A DNA stretch of 64,000 bases, from NCBI RefSeq assembly GCF_030445035.2, contig NC_080689.1, positions 28,797,278 through 28,861,277 of the forward strand, read 5' to 3'. Shown one piece after another: positions 1-10,799 of this stretch. A model generated the notes under the pieces. The model worked only from the letters and a program-made list of their open reading frames with translations, did not search any database and was not told the origin of the DNA. How positions within the stretch are numbered: the stretch's first letter is position 1; every line of letters starts with the position of its first letter. The translations under genes and the position numbers were made by a program. The stretch comes from Dasypus novemcinctus (taxonomy: Eukaryota; Chordata; Mammalia; Cingulata; Dasypodidae).

Positions 1-889
1 ACTTTCTGATGATAGCAATCATTATCTTTAATTTTTAAAAAGTCCCATTTTAGAAAAGTACATAACACTAAAATATTATTTTTATTCCCAAAATCTAGAT
101 TGTGATTCTCAACACAATGTGATTCTCAACACAATGTAGAAATTCATCTACCCCAAAAGACTCATTCATTGAGGTCTGTAGTCAGTAATACCATGCATAC
201 TATTTCACTAAATCTTTACAGTATTAAGAAGCAAAACATTTCTTTTTTTCACATGAATAAAACAAAGATCAATGCTGTAAACTTGTGTGAGGACACAGAA
301 CTAGTAAATGCAGAGATGGAATTCATAGTCTCTTCAGATTATAAAGCCTATGTTCTTTATGTTACATGAACTTGTCAACATGAAATTCATAATTAATATC
401 AGAAGAATGAGAGTAGGAATGAGTTAAAAGAGACGATTACAATATGTTTTGGTCTCCTTATTGAATGCCAAGGTCACTATTCTTCCAGTTTCCAAAGATA
501 AGTTAAAAATAATGGCCTTTCATTGTTCCTATGACAGCATTATCTTTCCTCTTATTTTTGTTTTTATCCACTGAGAAATGTAGACTACAGTAAAGAATAC
601 AGACCACTTTTAATTCATCCATTTGTACTTTTCAGACAAAATAAAACTAGACCAGAACTCATTTTAATCCAGAGAAAAGAACATTAAACAAAAGATCACT
701 TAATCCCTCTAGAATGAAAATATCTTTGGAAAGAAAACAATAAAAAAATGTAAAATGAAGGCAGGTAACACCTGATGACAAACCATTTTCCAGTCTGAAA
801 AAATTTAACATTGAGTGTATTCCTGGATCTATGTTTGTAATCTTTTTCTGGGAATGTATTTTCCATCCATATTTGATACTATTTTTTAG
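1..889. other. Unassigned AT-rich sequence
   Basis: I see no gene or recognisable repeat here apart from a short tandem duplication at 101-134. Open frames are short and have no recognisable protein similarity. Confidence 0.5.
101..134. repeat. 17-bp perfect tandem duplication
   Basis: The unit TGTGATTCTCAACACAA occurs twice head to tail (101-117 and 118-134) with no mismatch, followed by a third partial TGT. A recent slippage or duplication event is the simplest reading. Confidence 0.95.
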
Positions 890-1170
890 CAGTATATACA
901 GTGATGAAGAAAATGCTAAGCAAGCGCTCACTCCTGCAGGAAATGAACTGAACTCCACCACTGGACCACAATAAAGGTACAAGGCCATGGATCCATCTTG
1001 CTCTGCTTGTGTGTGCTCCCCTCCTGCTGCTTGAGCCACCCAAGTAGGACATACTTCCCACTGACCCCTCATGGCACTCCTCTCTCTCTGGGACTTGTAA
1101 CAAACTCTCTTCTCATGCATTATGGTCTTGGTTTCCCAGGGTGTTGCGTCTGACCTCCACCGGACCCAAA
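890..1170 (+). mobile_element. Degraded LTR 3' part (R-U5-like), ERV-derived
   Basis: An AATAAA signal at 970-975 is followed by a GC-richer, pyrimidine-rich stretch ending near a TCTGACCTCCACCGGACCC motif. That arrangement resembles the R-U5 end of a retroviral LTR on the plus strand. The upstream U3 part is not recognisable. The antisense open frame across it (659-1120) looks incidental. The call rests on composition and signal spacing and on resemblance to LTRs I recall, so it is tentative. Confidence 0.4.
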
Positions 1171-1785
1171 TTTAAAATTCAACTTACTAATTTGAGACAC
1201 CTACCCAAGTTGGCACATGACATTAACTATTACAATGTATTTACATTATAAACAGAAAATACAGTATCATTTTAAAGAAAACATACGGCTCTTATCCTTT
1301 AGTACAATGACGATAAGAAAAACATTTACGTGCATATATGCATACACTCATAATAACATGATTTTAAAAGATTCAATAATATTACATTTGTAAACAAGTA
1401 TAATAGAAGTGCTATTTGGAACAAGGAGAAAGGAAAGATGTTTCCATATTGAAAGTGGAATATCAAAGGATAAGATATTTGAGGGGAAAAGGGGTTATAA
1501 GAGGTTTTTAAGGAAGAATGACATTTTAGATCGAGGAAATAGAGTAAATGGGGTTCAAAGCCATAAAAGAGTATGCCATCTTCATAAGCAGCCCTGCAGA
1601 GGTGCAATGGGTAGGTCAGGGCCTGACAGTTCATGGTTTTGGATAATGTGTCTAGATGACACGTAGAATATACAGATTTAGTGACCCCATTAATCACTGG
1701 TAATTGAATCTCCGAGATACTGTGTTATGCATGACTATTCTAATCAGTGACACCATTTCTGATCATTTGTGACACATGAGATATG
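1171..1785. other. Unassigned sequence
   Basis: I see no gene or recognisable repeat. The short opposing open frames around 1326-1697 have no recognisable domain. Confidence 0.5.
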
Positions 1786-1890
1786 TGAAGATGCAGGTAA
1801 AGTTCTTGGAGCAATGCTTGGCACATGGCTGGCCACTTCATATGGAAGCTATCATTATTATTGTTGAGGTTGTTATTATTTTTAGTGTTG
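1786..1890 (+). mobile_element. MIR: MIR SINE 3' part
   Basis: The segment reads like the MIR tail: GCAATGCTTGGCACATGG corresponds to the usual 'cagtgcctggcacatag', followed by the TTATTATTG-rich end. It is old and diverged. MIR is an ancient mammalian tRNA-derived SINE with no function implied here. Confidence 0.6.
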
Positions 1891-1924
1891 CTAATAAATT
1901 TGATAAGAAAATGCATAAGCTACA

Positions 1925-2165
1925 GTGGAAGACCAGAGGGTCTGATCCCAGCACACTAGGTGGGAACTCTAACTCAAACATTTGCTAATCATATTGGCAT
2001 GGCAAGTTATTTAACGGTTCTGAGCTTCCTTTCATAAATCTGTAATGCAAAGAATAATAATCACTTAAGTTTTCAAATAAAGATAGAGATAATTAATATA
2101 AAGCACCTAACATGGAAGTAGGTATGAGCCAGGTGCTCGATGAATGGCAGCTATTACTAGTATTA
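1925..2165 (+). mobile_element. MIR: MIR SINE
   Basis: The stretch follows MIR order in the sense direction: a weak tRNA-like head, 'ggcaagttatttaac..tctgagcttcc', 'ataaatctgtaatg', 'ataaagcacctaacatgg', and an end resembling 'gtgctcgatgaatggcagctatta'. It is diverged but collinear along its length. Confidence 0.7.
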
Positions 2166-3385
2166 CTGATTATGCTTCTGTGTTAACAGAGATATGCATT
2201 CTTTATCTTTACCTTTAGTTTCCATGAGACTTTCAGAAGTTAATCAGAGAGCAAATTTTCTGCACTCTAGAGAGAGAAAAAAAGAAGCATTTTGTAGACT
2301 ATTTTACATATTTAAGACAGAGTAGTTGGAAAAAAAGAGCACAGAGGCTCTACAAATGATTGATTCTGGAACAGGTAATACAATCTGTGACAGATGATGC
2401 TGAGTTCCTAGCATTGTGACTAAGCCAGTCCCAAAGCTATTATGGAATAGAACTAAGAAGGAAAGGCCTGTCACATCAGGAAATGATGGCAGCCAGCATC
2501 TTCCTCGGAAAAGTAAAAAATAAGATAAAGGAAATAAAACAAGATAAAATAAGATAAAGGGAATAAAAAAATTGGTTTTAATGACATGAGTTCATTTTCT
2601 ATCCTTACCCTTTGCACAATCCTGGAATTTTTAAAGCAGACGTAAGTAACTCACAGCTGTTTAGGACATGTATTTCCAGGAATTCTTAGAGGCCTAACTT
2701 ACTAATTACTGGTATAATAATTACTTCCTTTCTTGAACACATGTACATTATCACTATCCCAAAATATGACCTTTTTTCCTCCTTAAAATGTGGAGATTGA
2801 AGAAAAACAGCACTGAGATTCCTTCAGGGTCTAAAATATTACAATTTATTTCACTATAGTTAGTTGTGTCCTGGTAATGAAAAATTCTAGTTGCAGCATT
2901 CAGAGGTAGATTTTCTTACTGCTCTGGAGTTAGTCAGCAAAGAGCTAGTACCTTAAGATCCCTTCCCCCCGAAATCTGTGTTATTTAACCATCATGATTA
3001 ACACAGATAGAAAAATTTTAGAAACATGCTACTTCTTTCTTAAAGAAGATAATGCATTTAAATAATACAACTTTAAATATATTTGGGAAAATAGGGAACC
3101 AATAATTTTCAATTTGGCAAAATTCAGAATAAACTCTGATGAATATATATGGATCTCAGCTGGACATCCCTCTATGATCTTGTTAGTTTTCCTGAGATAA
3201 AACAGTGGGCCTCATCTTGAAAAACACAGAAATATCATCTTCAAAGAAAGAAATAGCTCACCTTCAAAGAAAGATATATAGGTGGATGGATTGAGAACAA
3301 TTTAAATGTTGAACACAGAAAATATATGCTGGCCTAAATAATACCCACTCTCTAACTCATTCCTGAGACTCTTCATATTATCTCT
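2166..3385. other. Unassigned AT-rich sequence
   Basis: No gene or recognisable repeat family. Local simple structure includes an imperfect AAGATAAA-type array at about 2518-2568 and two copies of CTTCAAAGAAAGA near 3239-3275. Confidence 0.5.
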
Positions 3386-3389
3386 GCAC

Positions 3390-3630
3390 TATTAAGCCTT
3401 TTGCACAGGTTTTGGAATTCCAATTTTCCTCATCAAAGCAATATCACTTTACATCGATGTCCCCAATATGCTATTGCCTTTGGCCACCTTTACGGATTAG
3501 AACCGTTGGTGCACATCCCCATGTCCCAGTTTGAGATGATGAGTTCCTTGGGAACAGGGTCTGGGTTACTCTCATCATTCTGCAAACACCACCACCAGAT
3601 TGGCACAAACATGAGTCACTCATAGGTATA
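3390..3630 (+). mobile_element. L2: Possible LINE2 3' fragment
   Basis: The order 'gatgagttccttgggaacaggg..tggcacaaacatgagtcactcatagg' resembles the L2 3' end ('tgagctccttgagggcaggg..tggcacatagtaggtgctca'). Divergence is high. Some of it could be chance similarity. Confidence 0.35.
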
Positions 3631-3989
3631 GAGTGCAACACTCTGCCTCTAGGATAGTGTCATTTGAAGAAAGAAGCCCTCTTCTTTTCTGATAGCAGGA
3701 AATGCATCACATGCCCTTCATTCCTGGGTCTGATCTCCTTCTCTCCAACTACAGAAAAAGATATTAAGCATAACAAATTGTTTCTGTTTTTCTTTTCATT
3801 CTTTCATTCTATCCTCTGATGGTATAAAGAAGAATCAGTCACAACCTCTGAACATTTTTTTTCCTTGCCTTTTTAAAAAAATTAAAGTTAATAGATCCCT
3901 CTGAACATTTTGGATGGGTTATACAAATGGGGGACCCCAGGAGAAATCAGGGTCCCTCACTGGCTTAGACTGAGCCAATTAATTCATCA

Positions 3990-4615
3990 GTTTATTAACA
4001 AATATTTATTGATTGTGCCAGAGCAAGGAACTAATTAGGTCAATCTCTGTTTTCAAGCAGCTTTTATTCCAGTTCAGAGAAACAAATATACTGTCTATGA
4101 AGAAAAGCAAATAATGACAGAATAAAGAGTCACCAATTGGGAATATTATTTTTGAAGTGTTTGTTGGGAAAATTCACTTTGATAAGGTAAGATATGAACA
4201 AGGAACTAATCACATTGAAAGGATAAGATATTAGTATATCTAATGAAAGTGCTCTCTACGTAGAGAGCATGATTGCATAAGATTGTGAAATGGAAATGTA
4301 CTTGGAGGAACAGCAAGGAAGGAATAAGAGACAAGAAGCCATGTAATGTTTGAGGAAAGTGGTGATGTGATCTGACTTAAGTTTTCAAAAGATCATCTGG
4401 ATTTTGTGTTGAGAATGGATAGTGAGGAGGAAGAATGGAGGCAGGGAGACCTGTCAGAGGCGGTTTCAGTACCACAAAAGAGAGGGGACTTAGTAGCAGA
4501 GATGGGAAGAAGAGGTCACTAATAAATTATTGCAAATGTTCATTGACCAGAATTTGGTTATCTGAAGGGGAGAAAAGAACAGTCTGATAAGTAAACTCTT
4601 ACATTAGAAAGAGAG
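3990..4615 (-). mobile_element. L2: LINE2 3' region, antisense
   Basis: It begins with AACAAATATTTATTGA, the reverse complement of the L2 terminus. It continues through 'gtgatgtgatctgactta..aaagatcatctgga..gagaatgga', which matches the antisense L2 stretch 'gtgacatgatcagattt..aaagatcactctgg..gaatgga', and 'ggaggcagggagacc'. This collinearity over 600 bp makes L2 the best explanation. A 20-bp palindrome sits inside at 4250-4269. Confidence 0.7.
4250..4269. repeat. 20-bp perfect palindrome
   Basis: TGCTCTCTACGTAGAGAGCA equals its own reverse complement over all 20 bases, with no spacer. It lies inside an old L2 fragment, so it is probably a chance or mutational product. Confidence 0.95.
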
Positions 4616-5025
4616 AGAGGGTAATAAGTTATTGCAACGTCCGGGGAGAATGAGGAATGGGGGGCAGGGTTCAAAATTTAAAATGTAGCATCACTTACTA
4701 TTATGACATTAATGAGTGGTGTGATATAAAAACAATTTAATTTCTTCAAGTGTTTAGGCTTGATAGATAACCAACAGCCCTATTAAGCTCAAATGGCTTG
4801 CTACACCATTTCACTTTGATTCTAACACATTAAACATTCCAACTTATCCACACCCAATATCCTAAGGATTCTCCTCTTGTTAATAGGAATTTGGCCATTC
4901 AAGTATAAGTTTTTATTCTCTTAAATGTTGGGATAAATCGAAATTTTTTAAGTTTGTAATGGCACATTAAAATGTGTTTCATTTTATTTTCATGGTAACT
5001 GTATACCCATTACTTTGAATGATTT
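4616..5025. other. Unassigned AT-rich sequence
   Basis: No recognisable repeat or gene. It may include diverged LINE sequence leading into the adjacent L1M 5' region. Confidence 0.45.
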
Positions 5026-6145
5026 TTATCTCTTTATTAATATTATCTTTATATATCATTTTCCTGATTTCTTTTAGTTCTTTGTGTTTCCTTTATCTCT
5101 TTGAATATATTTAAAACAGTTTTTAAAAAAAATCTCTGTCTGGTAAGTCCAAAGTCTTGGATCTCTCATTATTAGCTTCTGATGCAAAATTTTATTCCTT
5201 TTAGAGGGCCATAATATCCTGTTTCTTTGTATGCCTTGTATTTTCTGTTGTGGTTGTAAACTGGGCATTTTAATATTTTAATGTATTAACTCTGGAATTT
5301 AGTTACTCAGCTATCTGATCCTTAAATTTGTAGGAAGGTAGTGTTATGACAGAGATATCTTTGAGTAACAGGAGGAAAAAAAAGATGACTAAGAGAAAAG
5401 AAAAAGAAAAAAACCAAAGGAAATACCTTTCTCATTCTTGCAGGTTGCTGTGCAGGTGCTTTCCTCCAGTGCTTAGTCAGTCATATGATAAACCTAAAGG
5501 ACAGTCTGAGGTGAAAGTGAAGGGCCCTCTCTGGTCTTATTGAGCATGCGTCTTATTCTGGGTATGCGTGTATAGCCTTACAAATTCCCCTGTTTATATG
5601 GAAATACCAAATGCTCATTTAATTCCAAATGGCTGGGAAATCACAGACTTTCCTCCAGATTCTGAGTGTTCTTTTGGATTTCTTAAAGCTGGTAATCCTT
5701 TGCCCCAGGTAGTTGTTTTTTGATTGTTTTTCTTACAGCATTTTAAATGCCCTGCAAGCTGTTTCTGTGTCCAGAGCAAATTCTGCTACTGGCCACAGAG
5801 ATGAGCATTCTGGTTCAGTTCTTCTGGCTGCTGCCAGATGTGTTCACTCTGATACATACATAAAAGTTACTCCTTTCCCCAGGAAGTAAAACCAGAAACT
5901 ACACTGGGAGTAGTAGCTGGCTCTTTCTGAGTTGGGTTGGGAGTCGGGCCGAGAGGTTTTCCAACTGTTTTAAAGTTACCTTTGTCTTGATTCAGTATTC
6001 ACCCAGTTAGTGCAATACTTTCACTGTGTTCTGGAGCTCTGAAAAAGATGATTCTGCCAGTTATTGCTTGTTCAAAAATCCTCTGGGTGGTTGGAACCCT
6101 GAATTAGCTCTCTGCTACTTTGGCCTGCAGGTTTTTGTTTGTTTG
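5026..6145 (-). mobile_element. L1: L1M 5' region, antisense
   Basis: This stretch is paralogous and collinear with 40210-41255. Shared landmarks in order are 'ttttagttctttg', 'ctgggcatttt..aatattttaatg', 'ctctggaatttagt.actca', an A-rich 'aaagaaa' zone, 'gtgctctcctt/gctttcctccag', 'ccaggaa', and 'tctggagctctgaaaaagatgattctgcc'. The second copy continues into an antisense L1 body, which identifies this one as the 5' region of an old L1. No coding capacity remains. Confidence 0.8.
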
Positions 6146-6477
6146 TTTTTAAGGATCATTGTCATTGGTGCTAAATAGGGTAGCGCCTTTTGCTCACCTT
6201 CTCTCTGCACTTGAATGGCTCTATATTTTGACTACTGGGACTGCATTTCCACTTTAAGGCTCTAACTTGAAGTGGGACTTGGTTTGTAGTGCCAGGCAAT
6301 ACAAACATATGAAAGCACTTATGGTCATTAATTGCTGTTGATTGTCACAGCTCTTAGTGAACGTAAGTCCATTCTAGTTGCTTTAGTTTCATTTCCACTG
6401 GCCCAGAAGAATTACCAGAGCTTGGGGTGCTGGTGATTTCTCTAGGTCTTTAGTATGCCATTTAACATTCCAACAAT
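6146..6477. other. Unassigned spacer
   Basis: It lies between the L1M fragment and repeat copy A. It matches neither the upstream extension of copy B nor that of copy C by eye. Confidence 0.45.
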
Positions 6478-7872
6478 GAGTCCTTGATACTGATGGCTTC
6501 GATTATGAGCCTATGTGCCTGAAATATGAATTAGGCCTAGAGCTGCAGGTGCCTAAGAGTTACCTCTTGAGAACCTCCATGTTACTCAAATGTGGCCACT
6601 CTCTAAGCCAAACAGCATTAAATGCATTACCTTCCCTTCCAGTGTGGGACATGACTCCCTGGCACCAAAGGATTACTACCAAGCACCAGCTGATGATGTA
6701 ACTAGAAAAAGACCTTGAATAAAAGGGTCAACTCAGACCAGCAGAATATCTCAGCCTGCATGTAATATCAGGTGTTAAAAACTGCTTTTTGACTTTGGAT
6801 AAAAGGGGGAAATGGAAAGGACAAATGAGTTTATATGGCCATGAGTCTCCAAAAAAGATTCGGGTGGTCATCAGAGGGGTAATGCTCATGCATGCTTCAG
6901 CAGGGTACCAGAGACATCCAAAGTGGATAGAAACACAGGTACTGGTTCTCCTGAGGGCTATGGAGACCCACAGGTTCTATGGTCATAGCAGATGACTCTG
7001 GAGTTCAGGGCCATGTCAGTTGGCTCTACTTTGGAATGTGTGTTCCTGAGTGTGATGGAGTTGGACTCAGATATGACTTCCACACATGCCTCTTCTGTTA
7101 CTTTTTCCGGACCTGTGGTTGGCTTTTGGGTTGGTGTATACTCAGGAGACCTGAATATCTGGACTGTCCATGTGACAGCCAGGCCCTGAGCCTCAGCAGA
7201 CTTGCAACTCCTACCCTCTGGTTTATTGGACTTACCCTGGCCAGCTAACAGGGAGGTGAAGATCAACCACCACACCAGGGAGCCAAGAGTACCTACAACT
7301 GCAAACAGGAGAATTGTATCCATCATCCATGCAGAATCTAAGCCCCCTCTTGATGTAGAGGGGGACTGGACATAACCATCCCAGGGTCCACAGGATGGAG
7401 GAATAGAGTATGGATTAGAGTGGACTTACTGGCGTACTGCTGGGGGGGTGGGGGAACTATTGTGATTAGTAAGGGAAGAAATTATAGTATTGATGTGGAG
7501 AAAGTGGCCATAGTAGCCGCTGATGGTAGGGAGAGGGAAGAAGAGATATGATGTGGGCATTTTCAGGATTTGGACTTGTCCTGGGTGGAGCTGCAGGGAT
7601 AGATGCTGGACATTATGTGTCCTGCCATGGCCCACTGGGTGGAATGGGGGAGAGTGTAGACTACAACATAGATCACTGTCCATGTGGTGCAGCAGTGCTC
7701 CAAAATGTATTCACCAGGTGCAGTGAAAGTGCCAGGATGATGGAAGAGGTTGTTGATGTGGGAGGAGTGGGGTGGGGGGGGTAGGAGGGTATATGGAAAC
7801 CTCATATTTTTTTAATGTAACATTAAAAGAAAATAGAGAAGAAAAAAATCTCTACATACCTTAAAAAAATAA
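6478..7872 (+). mobile_element. Xenarthran A-tailed repeat, copy A
   Basis: This is one of four copies in the window (others at 13990-15315 minus, 37512-39150 plus, 44180-44908 minus). Shared landmarks in order include 'cttgatactgatg', 'agagttacctc', 'caaatgtggcc.ctctctaagc', 'gtgggacatg.ctcc', 'gttggactcaga', 'cagcactccaaaat.tattca', 'atatggaaacc' and an A-rich 3' tail. It ends in ACCTTAAAAAAATAAA-like sequence. No open frame is conserved between copies; the reading frames seen here (about 60-120 codons) are not shared. Copies share the 3' end and differ at the 5' end, as expected for L1-mobilised non-LTR elements. Confidence 0.8.
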
Positions 7873-8544
7873 ATGTCCTTTAAACATATGCTAAACTGTA
7901 CAGCTCTAAATGTTGTCTCAAGGACAGAGAAATGCCCTGCAACCCTAGTTTGCAGTATGTGGGACAGATGGCAACTCTGTAAGTACAGCTTCCTAATTAC
8001 CTACAAAGTTTGATCCAGGAGAGGTAATCCTGTTCTGGAGGTTATTAAAAAATGTTAGTTTGTTTTTCACAGGAGGAAAAATTGAGGAAAAATAGTTTCA
8101 TAAGGCAGTTCTAAGTAAAGAAGCAGCTTTACTGAACACTTGCCTATGTAGAATTATCTAATTAGTACACTTTGAGCAAGTGGTAAATAAGTTTCAGTTA
8201 AAGAGGAAATTTCCAAAGACAGATGCATTATTACTCATGTTTCCCCTCTCTCAACTTATGTACATGACTTCCAAGAATACAGAGCAGCTTTAAAGTGAAT
8301 AAGAGAGGCTGATGTATTCAAATGTAACCCCTACACACTTAAAATGACAGAAATGTTTTCATGAAAGTGACTCACTGCTTCAATGCTAATGTTTCCGCAT
8401 TTGTCCTCTGAAGACGATTTCTGCATGCAGTGTTAACTCCATACCTGCAATTTTCCCTGCAATGGCTACAGGGAGCCTTTCGTCCTGTCCAGAGTTGACA
8501 CTGACCTTTCATTTTCATCATTTCAACCAAGTGTTATAGGCTGC
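7873..8544. other. Unassigned sequence with a short shared repeat
   Basis: No gene. Bases 7945-8018 resemble 10480-10546 (see that entry). Nothing else is recognised. Confidence 0.5.
7945..8018 (+). repeat. Unnamed ~70-bp repeat, copy 1
   Basis: It aligns with 10480-10546 in the same orientation. Shared blocks include 'gca.tatgtggcacagatg.cagctc' and 'cttaattacc.acaaagtttgatccag', with a small length difference. I cannot assign it to a family; it could be part of an old DNA transposon or LTR. Confidence 0.6.
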
Positions 8545-8690
8545 CTATGTCAGATCATGGCTATTATAAACTGGGTGTACAAAGTGAATAAGAACCTGCC
8601 CTGCACTAAAGGAGTTTAAAAGCTGAGAAGGAGCTTTACACTGATGTTAAAGGACTGTGGGAAGGACTGTAGGTGACAGGTTAGGTACTC
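8545..8690 (-). mobile_element. L2: Possible L2 fragment, antisense
   Basis: The order 'gtgaataagaacctgccctgcac.aaggagttta' resembles antisense L2 ('gtgaacaagacag..tccctgccctcatggagctca'). Only a short stretch supports this. Confidence 0.3.
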
Positions 8691-8857
8691 AGAGGATAGG
8701 AGGAAAGTAGGTAGTGTACAAGTGAAAAAAAATGTGGTCAGGACCTCATTATAGATCACAACACAATTTCTTTGTTTTTCTCATGATTCTAACATCCATG
8801 TCAGTTTAAATTCACAGTTTGTTATTTTTTTCTCTGCATTATCTCCTAATCCTTATT

Positions 8858-9235
8858 TGTTTTTTTCTTTATTAGAGAAATCATGGGTTAACAGAACAAT
8901 CATGAATAAAGTATAAGATTCCCGTATACCACCTTATCATCAACACCGAGCATTGTTGTGGACCATTTGTTACAACTGATGATAGCACATTTTCATAATT
9001 GCATTATTAATTAAAGCCCACAGTTTAACTTAGGGTTTACTGTTTGTATAATGTATTTCCATGCATTTTTTAAAAATTTATTCTCTTAGCATGTATACAA
9101 TGTAACATTTTCCCTTTTAATCATATTCAGATATATATTTCAGCACTGTTCATTGTGTTCACAATGCTACAGTGTCACATATTCACAAACTAAATTCAGA
9201 GTTTTAAGACTCAACCCTAAAGTAAAATACCATGT
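8858..9235 (-). mobile_element. L1: L1 3' UTR, antisense
   Basis: A T-rich start (8858-8873, the reverse of an A tail) is followed by 'tgggttaacagaacaatcatg', 'attcccgtataccacc', 'ttgcat/gcattgttgtgga', 'gatgatagcacattttcataat' and 'cacagtttaacttaggg', a 3' UTR type I recall from L1 copies in xenarthran and other mammalian genomes. It is 5'-truncated with no ORF2 attached. Confidence 0.7.
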
Positions 9236-10168
9236 CTATGAAACCAATCTCCAATTTTAGTGTAAGTTTATTTTTTTATCCTTTAGACTTTATTTCCTTT
9301 CTGTTCTTACTATTTCTTGTCTATTTGTGTAGGCATCCTTTGGGATTTGTGCTACATTTTTTGTGTTTGTGTTCCCCATGGTGCATTAGCACAGTACCCA
9401 CATGGATTTTCTTTAATGTGTTCCCTCTGGCCTCAGCTTCTACCCTCTATTCTGCAGAATACCTGCCATTCCTTTGGCAAGGTCCTTCCCAGTCATTTAT
9501 GAGAATTTCATATGGTCATTTTCTAACTCTCCTTCTCTTATATCCCCTTCTAAGCTGCACTTTTTGTTCATGTTGACTAGAATTCCAATAATGCACATAT
9601 CATGACTTTATAAAATGCTATGAAATTAATTACATCAATCTAGGAATACCAATCTAAGAATTACCTTTATTACAGTAAATGGGACTATTTCCTTAAATAT
9701 ATCATTATTTTGCAGTTAATTGTGTGATATCAAAGTCTAGTTTGGAGAAAGTCAAAATTTCAAGTTATATCTCCATATCATGTTTAAGGTTCACTTATGT
9801 TTGCAATTTTAAACTCATTTTAGTAAATTTTTAATTTAGTATTTAAAATGTGAATGTAGGAACATGATGTCTCTGATATTCTCTATGAAGAACTGGTTTT
9901 TACATGTTGACAGACTCTTCAAGTTCTAAATTTGTGGATGTTACTTTGGGTGACTTCAGAGATCATGAACCTCTGAATAATTTGATATTCTAAATTTGTA
10001 ATTTGCTTCATACAGGGCAAAGTTCAAGAAGATTACAACAGATTCAATAAATCACTAAATCTTTGAGGAAAGAGTTTTTGAGTGTTGTATTTACTGTGTA
10101 ATGTATTTGGAAAATGTGTGCAATGTATTTAGAAAATAATATTTCCTGAGTTTGTGCATGTAATAATC
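9236..10168. other. Unassigned sequence
   Basis: A 114-codon open frame at 9232-9576 is rich in F, L, S and C, as expected from translating pyrimidine-rich noncoding DNA. I see no recognisable family or splice structure. Confidence 0.5.
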
Positions 10169-10219
10169 TGTGTGTGTATACACACATACACATATGTACA
10201 CATGTACATATATATGTAC
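10169..10219. repeat. 51-bp perfectly alternating pyrimidine-purine tract
   Basis: Every base from 10169 to 10219 alternates pyrimidine-purine (TG, TA and CA steps). It contains two 16-bp palindromes: TGTGTGTATACACACA (10171-10186) and GTACATATATATGTAC (10204-10219). It is a compound microsatellite with Z-DNA or cruciform potential. Confidence 0.9.
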
Positions 10220-10479
10220 TTTAGTATACATGAAAATTCTGGTGTTCTTGTATTGTTTGGAGTCACCTAATTTAGACAGGTTTTGTTGGGTCATTCTTAT
10301 TCCTTAATAAGTTTCATTATCTTCAGAAAAATAATCCAGTAATTGTGTAATATGATAAAGTAGTAGAATGCTCTTCTTAAACTTCCCCTGGAATGTGGAA
10401 ACAGAAATATGCAGCTTCTACCTCTTCAAGGAGCAAAGTGGTCCTATTTTCATATCTACTAAGATTGATTCCCAGGCAT
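10220..10479. other. Unassigned sequence
   Basis: Nothing recognised. Confidence 0.5.
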
Positions 10480-10546
10480 TCAAAGGTGCAATATGTGGCA
10501 CAGATGACAGCTCCAACTTCTTAATTACCAACAAAGTTTGATGCAG
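10480..10546 (+). repeat. Unnamed ~70-bp repeat, copy 2
   Basis: Partner of 7945-8018, in the same orientation. It lies about 25 bp before a MER20 element but is not part of the MER20 consensus as I remember it. Confidence 0.6.
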
Positions 10547-10571
10547 ATGCACGCTCTCTGAATCCAACATC

Positions 10572-10770
10572 CCAGCGTTCTTGACATTTGGGACCAGGTA
10601 ATTCTTTGTTATGGGGTGACTTCTCTGTACACTGTGTGATGTTTAGCATTCCCCCCAGTCCTTTACCCACTAGACACTAACAGCAACTCCCCTCAGCTGT
10701 AACAAGCAAAAATGCCTGCAGACATTGCAACACATCCTCTAGGGGTCCAAATCAACCTGATTCTATCCAT
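10572..10770 (+). mobile_element. MER20: MER20 (hAT-Charlie DNA transposon)
   Basis: The sequence follows MER20 in sense order: 'ttgacatttgggaccaggtaa', 'ttctttgttatgggg', 'gatgtttagcattcc', 'tacccactagac', 'aacaagcaaaaatg.ctgcagacattgc' and 'ctctaggggtccaaatc'. MER20 is a short nonautonomous element of about 220 bp, so this copy is nearly full length. Confidence 0.9.
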
Positions 10771-10799
10771 TGTTGTGAATAGTCAAATGCTGACCTTGT

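Noticed and set aside
659..1120. 153-codon minus-strand open frame
   Set aside because: It overlaps an LTR-like segment, has no recognisable domain and no splice or promoter context.
6958..7326. 122-codon minus frame with a hydrophobic start
   Set aside because: It lies within repeat copy A and is not open at the same place in copies B, C or D.
9232..9576. 114-codon frame rich in Phe, Leu and Cys, resembling a membrane protein
   Set aside because: The hydrophobicity follows from a T-rich strand; there is no homology I recognise and no gene context.
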